Part shown: piece after piece, positions 43,770-45,504 of the stretch | How the letters are laid out: every line of letters begins with the position of its first letter | How positions within the stretch are numbered: the first letter of the stretch is position 1 | Assembly (NCBI GenBank): GCA_947177405.1 | Contig: CAMWUJ010000017.1 | Span: 1-45,504 of the forward strand | Reading direction: 5' to 3' | Length of the DNA stretch: 45,504 nt | From: an uncultured Porphyromonadaceae bacterium | GTDB taxonomy: Bacteria; Bacteroidota; Bacteroidia; Bacteroidales; Muribaculaceae | The notes under the pieces: model-generated | The model's input: the letters and a program-made list of their open reading frames with translations, nothing else | What the model was told of the DNA's origin: nothing | Database searches by the model: none | Program-made: the position numbers and the translations under genes

Positions 43770-45464
43770 ATGGATTGGCTAATTGATCTCTTGAAACCCT
43801 ACAATGAGTCTTTGGCAGCCACCATCATTCTCTATTCTTTTGTGATTTTTGCCGGTATCTATTTAGGCAAGATCAAGATTCTCGGAGTTTCGCTTGGTGT
43901 GACTTTCGTACTGTTTGTAGGTATCTTCTTAGGACACTTCGGCTATGTCGTAAATGGAGACGTGCTCCATTTCCTAAGAGAGTTTGGTCTTATCTTATTC
44001 ATTTTCTCAATCGGTATGCAGGTTGGTCCGGGCTTCTTCTCCTCTTTCAAGGAGGGAGGTATAAGGATGAATGTGATTGCAGTGAGTGGAATCGCACTCA
44101 ATGTGTTGATTATGCTCGCCATTTATTTCATTCAAGGAGGTGCTGATGGCAATTCCTCCATCTCCCAACTTGTTGGGGTAATGAGTGGTGCAGTGACAAA
44201 TACCCCCGGACTTGGAGCGGCACAGCAGACAGTGCTTCAGGTTAACGAAGCGGCGCAGAATGTGAGTCAGCAGATGTCGATGGGATATGCTGCCGCTTAT
44301 CCTCTCGGAGTTGTGGGCATTATCTTGACGATGATCTTGATAAAGAAGATTTTCAAGATCGATACTTCAAAAGAGCTTGCCGAACTTGAAAACGATGAAA
44401 AAGCATCTGCCCTTGCTCCCCACATGGTGACCTGCAAGGTCACCAACGAACTTATCAGCGGTCTTAACATGCAGAAACTCCACACCCTAATCTCTTGTGA
44501 TTATGTAATTTCACGTATAGAGAAGCCGGATGGCAACGTTATCATCCCCACTTCCAAAGATGTGGTGGAAATCGGAGACCTCTGCCTGGTGGTATGTTCG
44601 GCTCAGGATGAGGAGATATTCACCCGTTTCCTTGGACCCATTGTCGAGAACAAGACATGGGAGATGGATAAGGGTCCGGTGGTATCGCGCCGTATCGTTG
44701 TGACTCAGACAAATTATAATGGTGTCAAATTAGGTTCTCTTAGACTCCACTCAGCATATAAACTCAATGTCACCCGCGTGAACCGTGCCGGAATCGATCT
44801 TCTTGCCACTCCTTCCCTGCGTCTCCAGATCGGCGACCGTATCACTGTTGTGGGTAAGCTCGACGATATTCATCATCTCGCTTCCAAACTCGGAAACTCA
44901 ATGAAACGACTCAATGAGCCCAATCTTATCACCATGTTTATAGGTATATTCCTTGGAATAATCGTAGGGTCAATACCTTTGCAATTCCCCGGGATGTCGG
45001 TGCCCATGAAATTGGGTCTGGCTGGAGGTCCGCTTATTGTGGCAATCCTTATCGGTGCATACGGGCATAAATTCCATCTCGTCACTTATACCAACTCCTC
45101 GGCAAACCTTCTTTTGCGTGAAATAGGCATCTGTCTCTTCCTTGCTTCTGTAGGAATTGCAGCCGGTAAAGACTTCGTCTCAACGGTGTTCAATATTCAG
45201 GGAGCCACATGGGTTGGATATGGTTTCATCATCACAGTGATACCTTTGATTGTGATTGGCTGCATAGCAAGAGCTAAATATAAGGTTAATTATTTCCATA
45301 TTATTGGTATGATGTCGGGTAGCTACACTGATCCACCGGCACTTGCATACGCCAACAAGTTGGCAAATAATGACGCACCGGCAGTGGCATATTCAACTGT
45401 CTATCCGCTCACAATGTTCTGTCGGGTAATTGCCGCCCAGCTTGTGATACTCTTCTTCCTATAA
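43770..45464 (+). CDS. AspT/YidE family transporter with two RCK_C (TrkA-C) domains
   Basis: 564 aa integral membrane protein. Two homologous membrane halves: about 10-195 (FGLILFIFSIGMQVGPGFFSSFKEGG, GVMSGAVTNTPGLGAA) and about 390-564 (IGICLFLASVGIAAGKDFVST, MMSGSYTDPPALAYA). Between them are two cytosolic RCK_C domains (about 215-300 and 302-380; DVVEIGDLCLVVCSAQDEE, LRLQIGDRITVVGKLDDIH). The paired GxxxTxxPxL-like sites are typical of AspT-type exchangers. The substrate is unknown; the family includes aspartate/alanine antiporters. The last 40 bp of the window after it show no feature. Confidence 0.92.
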   Translation: MDWLIDLLKPYNESLAATIILYSFVIFAGIYLGKIKILGVSLGVTFVLFVGIFLGHFGYVVNGDVLHFLREFGLILFIFSIGMQVGPGFFSSFKEGGIRMNVIAVSGIALNVLIMLAIYFIQGGADGNSSISQLVGVMSGAVTNTPGLGAAQQTVLQVNEAAQNVSQQMSMGYAAAYPLGVVGIILTMILIKKIFKIDTSKELAELENDEKASALAPHMVTCKVTNELISGLNMQKLHTLISCDYVISRIEKPDGNVIIPTSKDVVEIGDLCLVVCSAQDEEIFTRFLGPIVENKTWEMDKGPVVSRRIVVTQTNYNGVKLGSLRLHSAYKLNVTRVNRAGIDLLATPSLRLQIGDRITVVGKLDDIHHLASKLGNSMKRLNEPNLITMFIGIFLGIIVGSIPLQFPGMSVPMKLGLAGGPLIVAILIGAYGHKFHLVTYTNSSANLLLREIGICLFLASVGIAAGKDFVSTVFNIQGATWVGYGFIITVIPLIVIGCIARAKYKVNYFHIIGMMSGSYTDPPALAYANKLANNDAPAVAYSTVYPLTMFCRVIAAQLVILFFL

Positions 45465-45504
45465 TATAAATTGGTAGTCAGACAAAAACAGAGAGGTGGC
45501 GGGC

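Noticed and set aside
1-45504. tRNA, rRNA, CRISPR, phage or transposase genes
   Set aside because: I found no cloverleaf-like sequence, regularly spaced repeat array, integrase or transposase motif by eye. A covariance-model and HMM scan would be needed to be certain.

Overview
The window looks like an ordinary stretch of chromosome from a member of the Bacteroidales. The signs are: almost no Shine-Dalgarno sequences; many intergenic sites matching the Bacteroidota promoter form (TTTG, about 20 bp, then TAnnTTTG); a Rho with a very long disordered insertion; OstA-like and multi-parvulin secretion chaperones; DUF3943 and DUF5063 proteins; and a diaminopimelate dehydrogenase. A Muribaculaceae-like source is my guess. 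I could not test it. I saw no rRNA, tRNA, CRISPR array, prophage or transposase gene.

Left arm (1-16.6 kb, almost all minus strand). A cut-off lipoprotein gene lies at the edge. Next comes an envelope-biogenesis block, in transcription order: a 644-aa double-parvulin protein, then after a terminator and a fresh promoter a SurA-N-like lipoprotein, a SurA-like protein, an OstA/LptA-like protein and mutL. Upstream of these lie recQ, then the proteostasis group tig, clpP and clpX, and an M18 aminopeptidase. Between tig and the aminopeptidase sits a 193-bp MITE-like element with 20-bp inverted ends.

Middle (16.7-27.8 kb). A Nudix/winged-helix regulator is paired with a von Willebrand A protein. 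Opposite them is a minus-strand group of yicC, gmk, nadD and a DUF5063 gene. Then come a lipoprotein, a DUF3943 outer-membrane-type protein, a phosphoglucomutase, a flavin reductase, and a hemerythrin-domain protein followed by a LuxR regulator with a non-phosphorylatable pseudoreceiver.

Right arm (27.9-45.5 kb). A class A penicillin-binding protein is followed closely by an orphan biotin-type carboxyltransferase. Then come rpmE2, a minus-strand rho-aroC-yhcC-tlpA operon, tilS, a reverse rubrerythrin, ruvX-def-ettA, ddh, and an AspT/YidE-type transporter.

Most genes are conserved housekeeping genes and I do not see a clear new multi-gene defence or biosynthetic system. The items most worth a second look are the Nudix-VWA pair with two palindromes in its promoter region, the hemerythrin/pseudoreceiver pair with a leader hairpin, the MITE-like element and its solo end at 34.2 kb, the structured clpP leader, the orphan carboxyltransferase, the shortened AroC, and the MutL lacking the usual endonuclease residues.
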